Source of the DNA: Serpentinimonas raichei
GTDB lineage: Bacteria > Pseudomonadota > Gammaproteobacteria > Burkholderiales > Burkholderiaceae_C
Direction of reading: 5' to 3'
DNA: 64,000 nucleotides
Assembly (NCBI RefSeq): GCF_000828895.1
Contig: NZ_AP014568.1
Location: 1,185,858-1,249,857 of the forward strand
A model generated the notes under the pieces. It was not told the DNA's origin, did not search any database, and was given only the letters and a program-made list of their open reading frames with translations. Made by a program: the position numbers and the translations under genes. Shown piece by piece: positions 9,715 to 18,850 of the stretch (the stretch's first letter is position 1; each line of letters opens with the position of its first letter).

Positions 9715-11078
9715 GGCGCCGTGGCTCCAAACACCACCGTCACCATGCGCTCGGGCTGCAACACGCGCTGCAAGGCGCGGTGCACCTGCACGCGGTTGAG
9801 CGCCGCTATTCGGGCGCTCCAAGTCTGCAAATCGTCCAGCGGCAGGTCGTGCCAAGCCAGCGCCGCCACCTCTTGCAGCAGCTCGCGGTTGCTGTCTAGG
9901 CGCAGCGCAAAGCCGTTGATCAGCGCCGCCTGGGCGTGCTCCAGTTCCTGCTGCGTCGGGCCTTGATCCACGAAACGGCGGATTTCATGCTGCACCAGTT
10001 CCAGCGCCTGCTGTGCGCGCGGGGGCTGGGTCGTGGTCGCCACCACAAAGGCCCCGGCGTGGCGGCCGGGCACGAAGCGGCTGTGGATGTCGTAGGTCAG
10101 GCCGCGGCGCTCGCGCACCTCTTGCATCAGGCGCGAACTAAAACCACTGCCGCCCAGAATGTGGTTGGCCAGCATGAAGGCCAAAAAATCCGGGTCGCGC
10201 CGCGCCAGGCCCGGCTGGCCGATCAGGAGCTGCGCCTGCGCCACGGCAAAGGGCTGCGCGATCAAGCGCCCTTGCGCCAGCGGCTGCACCTCGGGCAGCG
10301 GCGGCAGCGCGCTGCAACCGTGGGGCTGCCAACCCGTCAGCAGTTGGCGCACCAGCGCATCGGCGCGGGTGCGGTCGATGTCGCCCACCAGCGTGACGCG
10401 GGCCGTGCACGCCTGCGCGTGGGTGCGCCAGAACCCCCGCAGATGCTCGGCCTCGATGGCGGCCCAGGTTTCGGGCCGGGCCTGCTGGCCGTAGGGGTGC
10501 GCGCCATAGACGGCGGCAATCAGGAGCTGCTCGGCCAGTACCTCGGGCTCGGTTTGCGAATGCTGCCAACGGGCCACCCAGCGCGGGCGCTCGCGCTGCC
10601 ACACCGGCGCGGCAAAGGCCGGGGCGGCGAGCTGCTGCGCGAGCAAATCCTGTGCCGCTTGCAGCAGCTCGGGTTGCGTCAGGGTGCGCAGGCGCAGGCT
10701 CAGGCGGTCGCGCGTGGCGGCGGCGCTGAACTGCGCCCCCAAGTCGGCCCAGGCCTCGGCCAAGGCGTTTTCGTCCAGCGCTGGCTGGCCCGCGTGGGCC
10801 TGCACGCCGGCGCGCAGCAGCGCCGCCGTGGCTTGCGCCAGCCCGGCCTGGGGCGCGGGGTCGCGGCGGCTGCCAGCATCGAGGTCGATCTGCACATCGA
10901 GCATGGGCAAACCGGGGTTGCTCACCAGATAGACCCGCGCCCCGCTGGGCTGCACCCAGTGCTCGATCACCGGCGCGGCTTGGAGGAAACCGGGTGCCAT
11001 CAGGGCCAGGCCCAAGGCCAACAGCCCCCACAAGCCCAAGGAACGCGCCGCAGCGCCGCAAGGATTCATCTGCTTCAT
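9711..11078 (-). CDS. M16-family peptidase, non-catalytic partner
   Basis: 455-residue protein with a signal peptide (hydrophobic stretch ending near FLQAAP) and the two-domain M16 fold. At the place where the catalytic HxxEH helix should be, the sequence reads LAEAWADLGAQFS, so the zinc ligands are absent. The C-terminal Arg/Tyr region (ERRGLTYDIHSRF) of the fold is retained. With the catalytic M16 gene directly upstream (ATGA overlap at 11075-11078) it probably forms a heterodimer, as in mitochondrial processing peptidase-like pairs. It is also coupled to rsmD downstream. The substrate is unknown; export to the periplasm is inferred. Confidence 0.9.
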   Translation of the reverse strand: MKQMNPCGAAARSLGLWGLLALGLALMAPGFLQAAPVIEHWVQPSGARVYLVSNPGLPMLDVQIDLDAGSRRDPAPQAGLAQATAALLRAGVQAHAGQPALDENALAEAWADLGAQFSAAATRDRLSLRLRTLTQPELLQAAQDLLAQQLAAPAFAAPVWQRERPRWVARWQHSQTEPEVLAEQLLIAAVYGAHPYGQQARPETWAAIEAEHLRGFWRTHAQACTARVTLVGDIDRTRADALVRQLLTGWQPHGCSALPPLPEVQPLAQGRLIAQPFAVAQAQLLIGQPGLARRDPDFLAFMLANHILGGSGFSSRLMQEVRERRGLTYDIHSRFVPGRHAGAFVVATTTQPPRAQQALELVQHEIRRFVDQGPTQQELEHAQAALINGFALRLDSNRELLQEVAALAWHDLPLDDLQTWSARIAALNRVQVHRALQRVLQPERMVTVVFGATAP

Positions 11079-12499
11079 GGCGCCTGCTCCGGCAACAACA
11101 CCCCCACGGTGAGCCGCTGCGCCGAGAAATGGCGCGCCGCCACCGCCTGCACCTGCTGCGGCGTGACCGCGCTCAGGCGCCGCATGATGCGCTCCGAACT
11201 GTCCACCGGCCAGCCCTGGGCCCAGTAACTGCCCAGCAGCCGCGCTTGGGCAAACATCGAATCGCGCTGAAACACCTCGGCCGCCAGCCACTGGTTGCGC
11301 ACCCGGCGCAGCTCGGCTTCGCTCACGCCCTCGCGCGCCACGCGCTCGATTTCGGCCACCAGCGCCGCCTCCAGCTCGGCCGGGCTCACCCCTTGCGCGG
11401 GCGTGCCCGAGAGCAAGAACAGTTGCGGCCCACGGCCCAAGTAACTGAACGAGGCACTCACTTCCAGCGCCACCCGGCGCCCGGCCGCGCCTTGCACCAG
11501 TTGGTGCTCCAGCCGCGCCGCGCTGTGGCCGTCGAGCACACCGGCGAGCAGCAGCAGCGCCAGCGCGTCGGTGCTGGCGGCGTCGGTCGCGTCCGGGTGC
11601 GCCAGTTGCGGCACCTTGTAGCCCAGCACCAGCAGCGGCCGGTCGGTGCGGCCCACGTATTCGATGCGGCGCGTGCCGCGCTGCTCGGGCTCGGTCTGCG
11701 GCTTGCGCTCGGGCACGGCGCGCGCGGGAAGGGCACCGAAGTAGCGCTCGGCCCAGGCGCGCACCTGGGCCACGTCCACGTCGCCCACCACCACCAGCGC
11801 CGCGTTACCGGGCACGTACCAGCGCTGGTAAAAGGCACGCGCATCGTCGGGCTGGAGCGAGAGCAGATCGCTCATCCAGCCGATGATCGGGCGCCGGTAC
11901 GGGTGCGCCAGCCAGGCGCTGGCCATGAACACCTCGAACATGCGCGCCTGAGCCGATTCCTCCACCATCTGGCGCCGCTCCTCTTTGATGACCGACATTT
12001 CGCGCCAGAACGCCTCGTCGGGCCAGGTGTTGTGGGCAAAGCGGTCGGCTTCCAGCCGCATCACATCGGGCAGCCTTGCGGCCGGGATTTGTTGGTGAAA
12101 AGAGGTTACGTCGCGGCTCACGAAGGCGTTGTCGCGCCCGCCCATGGCCGCCACCAGGCGCGAAATCTCGCCCTCGGGCACGGTTGGCGTGCCTTTGAAC
12201 AGCATGTGCTCGACCACATGCGCCACGCCCGACTGGCCATCGACTTCGTCCATCGAACCCGCGCGCAGCCACAGCATCTGCAAGGCCGTGGGGGCGCGCC
12301 GATCGGGCTTGATGATCAGCGTCAGGCCGTTGGCCAAGGTGAACTGCTGCGCCGTGGCTGGGGCCAGAGCGGGTGTCTGGGCTTGCACCGGGGCCAGTAG
12401 CAGCCAGAGCAGCACAGTCCACAGCGGCAGCAGCAGCCAAGATCGGCGCCCCCCGCGCCACAAAATCGGGGTCGGTAAAGCGGGTTTCATAGAATGCAT
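11075..12499 (-). CDS. M16-family zinc metallopeptidase, catalytic subunit
   Basis: 474-residue exported peptidase. After a signal peptide (WLLLPLWTVLLWLLLAPVQA) the inverted zinc motif HVVEH occurs in GVAHVVEHMLFKGT, with the downstream Glu ligand in the region around RLEADRF. ATG 12499 is used; a second in-frame ATG at 12490 (MKPAL) is equally possible. The stop overlaps the start of the non-catalytic M16 gene. It is divergent from ftsY with 84 bases between. Such pairs next to ftsY and rsmD are a conserved Burkholderiales layout. Confidence 0.93.
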   Translation of the reverse strand: MHSMKPALPTPILWRGGRRSWLLLPLWTVLLWLLLAPVQAQTPALAPATAQQFTLANGLTLIIKPDRRAPTALQMLWLRAGSMDEVDGQSGVAHVVEHMLFKGTPTVPEGEISRLVAAMGGRDNAFVSRDVTSFHQQIPAARLPDVMRLEADRFAHNTWPDEAFWREMSVIKEERRQMVEESAQARMFEVFMASAWLAHPYRRPIIGWMSDLLSLQPDDARAFYQRWYVPGNAALVVVGDVDVAQVRAWAERYFGALPARAVPERKPQTEPEQRGTRRIEYVGRTDRPLLVLGYKVPQLAHPDATDAASTDALALLLLAGVLDGHSAARLEHQLVQGAAGRRVALEVSASFSYLGRGPQLFLLSGTPAQGVSPAELEAALVAEIERVAREGVSEAELRRVRNQWLAAEVFQRDSMFAQARLLGSYWAQGWPVDSSERIMRRLSAVTPQQVQAVAARHFSAQRLTVGVLLPEQAP

Positions 12500-12583
12500 G
12501 GTTCGGATTGTCTACCAGATGGCCCAGCCCAGCCTGTGCGCTTCTCAATCAGCGCTTCGGCATGGATTCCTTAAGCGAGCCCT

Positions 12584-13690
12584 ATGTTCAGTTACCTGAA
12601 GAAAAAATTTTTCTCCACCGAGCCGGAGCAACCAGCCACGCCCAGCGCACCCAGCAACTCAGAGCCGGCGGCGGGTGTGCTTCCAGCAGCCGCCGCCCCA
12701 GCCCCAATCAGCCCCGCGCCTGCGCCTGCGCTTGAGCCTGCGCCTTCGCTTGAGCCCGCCCCCCCCACCAACCGCCCTTCTTGGTTCGATCGGCTCAAAA
12801 CGGGCTTGCGCAAAACCGGCAGCAGCATCGGCAGCGTGTTCATTGGCACCCAGATCGACGAAGCGCTGTACGAAGATCTCGAAGCCGCGCTGCTGCAAGC
12901 CGACACCGGGGTGCAGGCCACCCAATTTTTGCTCGACGACCTGCGCCGCCGCGTCAAGTCCAGCAAAACCACCGATCCCGCCGCCGTCAAGGGGCTGCTG
13001 GCCCAAGCGCTGGCCGATTTGCTGCAGCCCTTGCAGCAGGCGCTGCCCATCGGGGCCCAGGCCGACGGCCCCACCGTGCTGATGATCGCAGGCGTGAATG
13101 GCGCTGGCAAAACCACCACCATCGGCAAACTGACCTGGCATTTGAGCCACGCCGGCGCCAGCGTGCTGCTGGCGGCGGCCGACACCTTCCGCGCCGCCGC
13201 GCGCGAGCAGCTCGGCGTCTGGGCCACGCGCAACACGGTCGAGATCATCAGCCAGCAAGGCGGCGACCCGGCGGCAGTGAGCTTCGATGCCGTTACCGCC
13301 GGGCGGGCGCGCGGGCGCGACGTGGTGCTGATCGACACCGCCGGCCGCTTGCCGACCCAGTTGCACCTGATGGAGGAGCTGAAAAAAATCAAGCGCGTGA
13401 TCCAAAAAGCCGACCCCAGCGCGCCACACCAGGTGCTGCTGGTGATCGACGGCAACACCGGGCAAAACGCGCTGGCGCAGGTCAAGGCCTTCGATGCCGC
13501 GCTCGGCCTCACCGGCTTGGTCGTGACCAAGCTCGACGGCACCGCCAAGGGCGGGGTGCTGGCCGCCATCGCCATCTGGGGGCGCGAGCGCGGGGCCGTG
13601 GTGCCGGTGTATTTCATCGGCGTGGGCGAACAGCTCGAAGACCTGCAGCCCTTCGACGCGCAGGAGTTTGCGAGTGCCCTGCTGGCTTAG
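12584..13690 (+). CDS. ftsY: Signal recognition particle receptor FtsY
   Basis: SRP receptor GTPase that targets ribosome-nascent chain complexes to the membrane. It has an N-terminal Pro/Ala/Glu-rich A domain (residues about 10-60) and then the NG domain: P-loop GVNGAGKTTTIGKL, DTAGRLPTQ and TKLDGTAKGG. 368 residues. The start ATG 12584 begins MFSYLKKKFF, a basic amphipathic start typical of membrane-associating FtsY. A 174-base gap follows before fccA. Confidence 0.97.
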   Translation: MFSYLKKKFFSTEPEQPATPSAPSNSEPAAGVLPAAAAPAPISPAPAPALEPAPSLEPAPPTNRPSWFDRLKTGLRKTGSSIGSVFIGTQIDEALYEDLEAALLQADTGVQATQFLLDDLRRRVKSSKTTDPAAVKGLLAQALADLLQPLQQALPIGAQADGPTVLMIAGVNGAGKTTTIGKLTWHLSHAGASVLLAAADTFRAAAREQLGVWATRNTVEIISQQGGDPAAVSFDAVTAGRARGRDVVLIDTAGRLPTQLHLMEELKKIKRVIQKADPSAPHQVLLVIDGNTGQNALAQVKAFDAALGLTGLVVTKLDGTAKGGVLAAIAIWGRERGAVVPVYFIGVGEQLEDLQPFDAQEFASALLA

Positions 13691-13737
13691 CTCATACCCA
13701 ACCAAGCATATCGATAGAACATAAGATTCGCTTACTT

Positions 13738-13766
13738 CATGCCTGAATTTGCTATGCTCAGGCGTG
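13738..13766 (+). promoter_or_regulatory. Inverted repeat upstream of fccAB (operator candidate)
   Basis: CATGCCTGA (13738-13746) and TCAGGCGTG (13758-13766) form a 9-11-9 inverted repeat with one mismatch. The spacer contains TATGCT (13753-13758), a possible -10 hexamer. No T-run follows, so it does not look like an intrinsic terminator for ftsY. A smaller repeat TAAG-N5-CTTA lies at 13722-13734. A regulator of fccAB could bind here; this is inference. Confidence 0.4.
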
Positions 13767-13864
13767 GCCGAAGCCAGCCCTGCGGTTTTTTTGCGGGTAG
13801 CGTATCGGCCTATGGATAAACACCCATCCATGCACCCGACCTTCAGTCCAAGGAGACCGCTTCG

Positions 13865-14236
13865 ATGAAATCCCTCGTCAAATTCATGGCCATCGGCCTG
13901 CTCGGAGCAGGCGCGCTGGCAGCGCAGGCTCAGACCCCCGCCGCGGCACCGGCGGCGGCTCCTGCGCGCATTGCTGCGGCAACGCCAGCGGCCACCCCCA
14001 CCCCGGCACAAATCCGCCTCTGGGCCACCACCTGCATGACCTGCCACGGCTCGCAGGGGCGCGCCCAGCCCGGCATGCCTTCCTTGGCCGGCATGAACCG
14101 CGACGACCATATCCGCCAAATGATGGACTTCAAGACCGGTAGCCGCCCCGCGACCATCATGCACCACATCGCGCGCGGTTTCAACGAAGAACAGATCGCC
14201 GCCATCGCTGGCTACTTCGCCGCCCTTCCCCGCTAA
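13865..14236 (+). CDS. fccA: Monoheme cytochrome c subunit of flavocytochrome c
   Basis: 123-residue periplasmic c-type cytochrome. A signal peptide ends near QAQ (residue 23), followed by an Ala/Pro-rich linker of about 25 residues, then the haem site CMTCH (Cys57, Cys60, His61). The likely axial Met is Met99 in PATIMHHIARG, the pattern seen in one-haem FccA/SoxE-type proteins. AAGGAG precedes ATG 13865. It is 16 bases upstream of fccB, with which it should form the sulfide dehydrogenase complex and pass electrons on. The pairing makes the assignment secure at family level. Confidence 0.9.
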   Translation: MKSLVKFMAIGLLGAGALAAQAQTPAAAPAAAPARIAAATPAATPTPAQIRLWATTCMTCHGSQGRAQPGMPSLAGMNRDDHIRQMMDFKTGSRPATIMHHIARGFNEEQIAAIAGYFAALPR

Positions 14237-14252
14237 ACCAAGAGACCGAATC

Positions 14253-15539
14253 ATGAAACGCCGTCAATTCGTACAAACGCTGTCTGCGGCTTCGGCCATC
14301 GGCACGGTGGGTCTGCTCAGCGGCTGCGCCACGGGCACCGCCGGTGCCGGTGCCGCGCACGTGGTGGTGGTGGGCGCTGGCTATGGTGGAGCCACGGCCG
14401 CCAAGTACACCCGCCTGTTCTCCGAGGGCAAGGTGCGCGTCACCCTGATCGAGCCCAACCCGAAATTCATCTCGTGCCCGATCTCCAACCTGGTGATCGG
14501 CAGCCTGAAGAACATGGATTTCCTCACCCACAGCTACGACAGGCTGCAACAGAACCACGGTGTGCGCCTGGTGCGCGATTCGGTCACCAGCATCGACGCC
14601 GCGCGGCGCACCGTGCGCCTGGCCGGTGGCAGCGAAATCGGCTACGACCGCCTGATCGTCTCGCCCGGCATCGATTTCATGTGGGAAGGCCTGCCCGGCA
14701 TGGCCTCGGCCGAAGCCAAGGCGCGCATGCTGCACGCTTGGAAGGCGGGCGAGCAAACGCTGGCGCTGCGCCGCCAACTCGAAGCCATGCCCGATGGCGG
14801 CGTCTATGCCATCAACATCCCGGCAGTGCCCTACCGCTGCCCACCCGGCCCCTACGAGCGCGCCTGCTTGGTCGCCAACTATTTCAGAAAGGCCAAGCCG
14901 CGCAGCAAGGTCATCATTTTTGATGCCAACGCCGAAATCCAGTCCAAGCGCGGGCTGTTCACCCGCGTTTTCGAGCAGCAGTACAAAGACATCATCGAAT
15001 ACCGCCCCGGCCATTTGCTCACCGACGTCCATGCCGCCAGCAACGCCATGCGCTTCGAAGTGCAGGATGAGTTCCGGCCGGCCGTTGCCAACGTGCTGCC
15101 TTCTATGCGCGCTGGCGACTTGGCCTTGCGCGCTGGGTTGGCCAACATCAACAACCGCTGGTGCGAGGTGAACTTCCAGACCTTCGAGTCCACTGTGGCT
15201 CCCCACATCCACGTGCTGGGCGACGCCATTCAAGGCTCACCCGGCATGCCCAAGTCCGCCCACATGGCCAACCAGCACGGCAAGGTCAGCGCCATGGCGG
15301 TGGTCTCGCTGCTGCAAGGGCAGCCGGTGCCGCAGTTGCCCATCATCGCCAACACCTGTTACAGCTTTGTCAACGACACCGACGCCATGCACGTCTCCAG
15401 CGTTCACCGCTGGGACGCCGAGCGCCGCACCCTGCTCACGGTGCCGGGCTCGGGTGGCGTCTCGGTGGCCCCCACTGCGCTGGAGGGGCATTATGCGCTC
15501 GGGTGGGCACGCAACATCTGGGCCGACACGCTGGGCTAA
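14253..15539 (+). CDS. fccB: Flavocytochrome c sulfide dehydrogenase, flavoprotein subunit
   Basis: 428-residue FAD protein oxidising sulfide or polysulfide in the periplasm. The twin-arginine signal KRRQFVQ is followed by GAGYGGATAAKY (FAD dinucleotide fold), Cys75 in FISCPISNLVIG at the position of the covalent FAD linkage, and two candidate redox cysteines in PYRCPPGPYERA and NTCYSF, as in FCSD. The C-terminal FCSD domain is complete. Unusually, the signal peptide ends LLSGCATG, a good lipobox (Cys25), so the protein may be a Tat-exported lipoprotein. It is followed by a strong terminator, so fccAB is a two-gene operon. Confidence 0.93.
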   Translation: MKRRQFVQTLSAASAIGTVGLLSGCATGTAGAGAAHVVVVGAGYGGATAAKYTRLFSEGKVRVTLIEPNPKFISCPISNLVIGSLKNMDFLTHSYDRLQQNHGVRLVRDSVTSIDAARRTVRLAGGSEIGYDRLIVSPGIDFMWEGLPGMASAEAKARMLHAWKAGEQTLALRRQLEAMPDGGVYAINIPAVPYRCPPGPYERACLVANYFRKAKPRSKVIIFDANAEIQSKRGLFTRVFEQQYKDIIEYRPGHLLTDVHAASNAMRFEVQDEFRPAVANVLPSMRAGDLALRAGLANINNRWCEVNFQTFESTVAPHIHVLGDAIQGSPGMPKSAHMANQHGKVSAMAVVSLLQGQPVPQLPIIANTCYSFVNDTDAMHVSSVHRWDAERRTLLTVPGSGGVSVAPTALEGHYALGWARNIWADTLG

Positions 15540-15564
15540 TCAGGGCCACGCCCTAGACCTCTGC

Positions 15565-15588
15565 ACCCCTGTTTTGGCAGGGGTTTTT
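15565..15588 (+). terminator. Rho-independent terminator after fccB
   Basis: Stem ACCCCTG / CAGGGGT (15565-15571 with 15578-15584), loop TTTTGG, then a T-run to 15588. It closes the fccAB operon; the convergent DUF3422 gene ends at 15621. Confidence 0.85.
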
Positions 15589-15620
15589 CTTGCACCATGC
15601 CGCCGGTCTGGTCAAAGCGT

Positions 15621-16976
15621 TCAGTGGGCGGCGTCGGAGTCGGCGCCACGCAGCTTCTCGTGGATGCGCCGCACCGTGCGCCATACACCATAAAGCACCA
15701 CCGGAATCAGCGCCCCGACGGCGATCTCGGGCTGGATCGGCACCCCGGCCGACTCCAGCGCCTTGGCCGCATAGAGCAGCAGGCTGATCACGTAGTAAGA
15801 GATCGCCGCGATCGACAAGCCCTCCACCGTGGACTGCAAGCGCAGTTGCAAGGCCTGCCCGCGGGTGAGTTTTTCCAGCAATTGCTGGTTCTGGCCTTCG
15901 GTGGCGATGTCCACCCGGGTGCGCAACAAGGCGCTGGCGCGCGAAATCCGCTCTGGCAAACCCAGCAACCGCTGCTCGGTCGCAGCCACCGTGGCCATGG
16001 CAGGTGATAAGCGCCGGCGCATGAATTCGCCGATGGTCTGGGTGCCGGGCACTGGCGTTTCGCGAAGTTCGGTGATGCGCTGCGCCGCCAGCGCATCGTA
16101 GGCGCGGGTGGCGGAAAAACGGTAGGAGTGCCGTGCAATCGCCTTTTCCACCCGGGCCGCCAGCGCCACCAAGGTATCGAGCAGGGCCTGATCCGATTGC
16201 TGGTGGTGCTCCAGGTCGGCGGTGATCTGCGCCAATTGCGCCTCGGCTTGTGCCAACTCGGGCGCCAAGTCTTTGGCCGTGGGCAAGCCACGCAGCGCCA
16301 TCAGTCGGTAGGTTTCCACTTCCAGCAGGCGCTGGACGATGCGGCCCGCACGGGTTTCGGTGGTATCGGGCGCAGCCAGCACCAGCATGCGCTCAAAGCC
16401 GCTCGGGCGCAAGCGAAAGTCGGTCAGCACCATGGAATGGCGCTGGTTTCCCATCAGCGAAGCCGCCAGCGTGTGCTCACCAAATCGGGGGCGCATCTGC
16501 TCCAGCAGGGCCTGCGGCTGCGCCAGATCGGCTTGCAGCAGCGCCAGTTCGATGGCGCAAAAGGTGCGCCCCGGCACCTGTGCCAACCAGCCTTGCGGCA
16601 ACAGGCGCGGCAGATTCCACTGCTCGCTCTCGAACCAGCCTGCGGGTTCGGCGTGCATGGGCAGCACCAGCGAATAGCGCGTGAACTCGCTGTGGCGTTC
16701 CCACTTCAGGGTGTAGCCGGGCAGTGCCAGCCGCAGAAAATTGTCTTGCAGATCGGGCAGCGTGAGGCGCTCCTGCCCCGGCAGCAGGCGCAGCAGGTCG
16801 AGCTCGGCCTGCCGGCTCACGCCGTCGTTGAAAACCGCCAAATACAGCACCCCCGTGGGCAGCGCCAGCCGCGCTGGCGGCCGCGCATGCACTTCGTCGT
16901 GCAAGACGCGCCGGAGCGCGTCATCCGGTGGGAGGCGCCGCAGCGCGTCGCAGGGGGGCAGTGCGGTTGGGTTCAA
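15621..16976 (-). CDS. DUF3422-family membrane protein
   Basis: 451-residue protein matching the beta-proteobacterial DUF3422 family: an N-terminal domain beginning near [10 protein letters not shown], a long central helical region (residues about 240-380) and one or two hydrophobic segments near the C-terminus ([15 protein letters not shown] and [13 protein letters not shown]). The layout suggests a C-terminally anchored inner-membrane protein. The start overlaps the rplS stop by ATGA, tying its translation to that of a ribosomal protein. The function is unknown. Confidence 0.88.
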   Translation of the reverse strand: MNPTALPPCDALRRLPPDDALRRVLHDEVHARPPARLALPTGVLYLAVFNDGVSRQAELDLLRLLPGQERLTLPDLQDNFLRLALPGYTLKWERHSEFTRYSLVLPMHAEPAGWFESEQWNLPRLLPQGWLAQVPGRTFCAIELALLQADLAQPQALLEQMRPRFGEHTLAASLMGNQRHSMVLTDFRLRPSGFERMLVLAAPDTTETRAGRIVQRLLEVETYRLMALRGLPTAKDLAPELAQAEAQLAQITADLEHHQQSDQALLDTLVALAARVEKAIARHSYRFSATRAYDALAAQRITELRETPVPGTQTIGEFMRRRLSPAMATVAATEQRLLGLPERISRASALLRTRVDIATEGQNQQLLEKLTRGQALQLRLQSTVEGLSIAAISYYVISLLLYAAKALESAGVPIQPEIAVGALIPVVLYGVWRTVRRIHEKLRGADSDAAH

Positions 16977-17329
16977 GCGCCTAGTTTTTCCTTGATGCGC
17001 GCCGACTTGCCGCTGCGCTGGCGCAGGTAGTAGAGCTTGGCGCGGCGCACGGCACCGCGGCGCTTGACTTCGATGCGCTCGATGCGTGGGCTGTAGAGCG
17101 GGAAGGTGCGCTCCACGCCTTCGCCGTTGGAGATTTTGCGCACGATGAAGCCCGAGTTCAGGCCACGGTTGCGCCGCGCAATCACCACGCCTTCATAGGC
17201 CTGCACGCGCTTGCGTGTGCCTTCAACCACGTTGACGTGCACGATCACCGTGTCGCCGGGGGCGAAGTCGGGGATTTGCTTGTTGAGACGAGCGATTTCT
17301 TCTTGCTCGAGGATCTGGATCAGATTCAT
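16973..17329 (-). CDS. rplS: 50S ribosomal protein L19
   Basis: 118-residue L19, located at the 30S-50S interface. Family features are [40 protein letters not shown] and [14 protein letters not shown]. It is the last ribosomal gene of the rpsP-rimM-trmD-rplS cluster, but is separated from trmD by 138 bases that contain a likely promoter. Its stop overlaps the DUF3422 start. Confidence 0.98.
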   Translation of the reverse strand: MNLIQILEQEEIARLNKQIPDFAPGDTVIVHVNVVEGTRKRVQAYEGVVIARRNRGLNSGFIVRKISNGEGVERTFPLYSPRIERIEVKRRGAVRRAKLYYLRQRSGKSARIKEKLGA

Positions 17330-17453
17330 GGCTTCCTGTTTACCGATCGTGGTCGCGCTGCGCTAAAGGCCCCATAACCCGGCACACCAAGGTGCAAGGC
17401 TGGCCTGCCATGTGCAGACCTAGGGCGGCCGACCAGAGGATCGAAAGCCCTAG

Positions 17454-17459
17454 ATTATA
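17454..17459 (-). promoter_or_regulatory. Likely -10 element for rplS
   Basis: TATAAT on the minus strand at 17459-17454, in the 138-base gap between trmD and rplS. The -35 is poor: TGACTC at 17483-17478, spacing 18. It suggests that rplS can be transcribed apart from rpsP-rimM-trmD. It leaves a leader of about 115 bases before rplS in which I recognise no known element. Confidence 0.5.
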
Positions 17460-17467
17460 GCCTGATT

Positions 17468-18211
17468 TCAGCGCTTGGAGTCAGCAACCGGGGCGCAAGG
17501 GGCCGGGAGCAAATCGGGCCGCAAGCGCAGGGTGGCGTCGCGGCGCTGTTGCAAGCGCCAGGCCTCGATGCGCGCATGGTGCCCCGACAGCAGCACCTCG
17601 GGCACAGCGGCCTCGCCCTGGGGGCCGCACCAGCGCTCGGGCCGGGTGTAATGCGGGCAGTCGAGCAAACCGGCTATGGCCGGGTTGAAGCTGTCTTGCT
17701 GGTGGCTAAGGGCATCGTTGAGCACGCCAGGCAGCAGCCGCGCCACGGCATCGAGCAGGGCCAGCGCCGCCAGCTCGCCACCCGAGAGCACGAAGTCGCC
17801 TAGGCTGATCTGGCCATCGACGCATTGGTCGATGAAGCGCTGGTCTATGCCCTCGTAGCGTCCGCACACCAAAATCGCCCCACTGGCTTGCGCCTGCTCG
17901 GCCACCACGGCGTGCTCCAGCCGCTGGCCTTGCGGCGAAAACAGCAGCGTGGGCACCGCAGGCAACCCGAGCTGCGCGCGCTCGGCGCGGATCGTCTCCC
18001 AGCAGCGCCGCAGCGGCTCGGCCAGCATCACCATGCCGGGCCCGCCACCAAAGGGACGGTCATCGACGCGCCGATACGGCCCCTCGGCGAAATCGCGCAA
18101 GGGCCACAGGCGCACCTGCAAGGCCCCCGACTCGTAGGCACGGCGCGTGACGCCGTGCTGCATGAAGGGCTCGAACAGCTCGGGAAACAGGGTGATCACA
18201 TCGAAGCGCAT
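17468..18211 (-). CDS. trmD: tRNA (guanine37-N1)-methyltransferase
   Basis: Methylates G37 of tRNAs that read CNN and similar codons, preventing +1 frameshifts. It has the SPOUT trefoil-knot signatures CGRYEGIDQRF and DFVLSGGELAAL. The start MRFDVITLFPELF at 18211 is the conserved N-terminus; the frame is open 24 bases upstream, but that start would overlap rimM. 247 residues. It lies 20 bases downstream of rimM. Confidence 0.97.
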   Translation of the reverse strand: MRFDVITLFPELFEPFMQHGVTRRAYESGALQVRLWPLRDFAEGPYRRVDDRPFGGGPGMVMLAEPLRRCWETIRAERAQLGLPAVPTLLFSPQGQRLEHAVVAEQAQASGAILVCGRYEGIDQRFIDQCVDGQISLGDFVLSGGELAALALLDAVARLLPGVLNDALSHQQDSFNPAIAGLLDCPHYTRPERWCGPQGEAAVPEVLLSGHHARIEAWRLQQRRDATLRLRPDLLPAPCAPVADSKR

Positions 18212-18231
18212 GGCGGCTCTCGGCCTGCGCC

Positions 18232-18819
18232 TCAATAATCGCTCTGCCAGTCGACCGTGATGCGCCGCGCCGCCAGATCGACCGCATCGACGTAGGCCGA
18301 AACGAAGGGGATCATGCGCTCGGCCACTTTGCCCTCAGCGGACAGGTACTCTAGGCACAGCACACTGTGCGGACCGGTGGTGAGCAAGTCGCGCACCACG
18401 CCCATCGGCTCGCCCTGGCGGTTGAATACCTCGAGCCCGATCAGGTCGACCCAATAAAATTCGTCGCTGGACGCCGCGGCAGGGAAATCGGCGCGCGCCA
18501 CAAAAATGCGCACGCCTTTGAGCGCTTCGGCGGCGTTGCGGTCGGGCACTTCGGCCAGTTGCGCCACCAAACCGTCGGCATGGGGCTTGATGCTGTGCAC
18601 CCGCACCACCACGCTGCCCTCAAAGGCATCAAAGCCCTTGGCATAAGGGACCTCGGGAGGCAGCAGGTACCAGCGCCAAGCTTGCAACAAGGCTTCGGGC
18701 TTGGCGCTGTGGCAATGCAGCCGCACCCAGCCCTTGATGCCCCACGCCTCTTGTATCCGGCCCAACTCCACTGCATCAGCAGGCAGCGGGGCGGGTACCA
18801 ATCCGGTTAAAGCGGCCAT
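18232..18819 (-). CDS. rimM: 16S rRNA processing protein RimM
   Basis: 30S maturation factor that binds S19. The N-terminal domain has ELGRIQEAWGIKGWVRLH and the C-terminal PRC barrel has EFYWVDLIGLEVFN and the final strand with PFVSAYVDAVD. The start is ATG 18819 (MAALTG); the longer open frame upstream has no family similarity. 195 residues. It lies 31 bases after rpsP. Confidence 0.95.
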   Translation of the reverse strand: MAALTGLVPAPLPADAVELGRIQEAWGIKGWVRLHCHSAKPEALLQAWRWYLLPPEVPYAKGFDAFEGSVVVRVHSIKPHADGLVAQLAEVPDRNAAEALKGVRIFVARADFPAAASSDEFYWVDLIGLEVFNRQGEPMGVVRDLLTTGPHSVLCLEYLSAEGKVAERMIPFVSAYVDAVDLAARRITVDWQSDY

Positions 18820-18850
18820 GGGATAAAGCAACGGCAAAGCCGCAGCCCAT

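Noticed and set aside
9936..12400. Two long plus-strand open frames opposite the M16 genes
   Set aside because: Antisense of well-supported peptidase genes; low-complexity His/Gln/Arg-rich translations.
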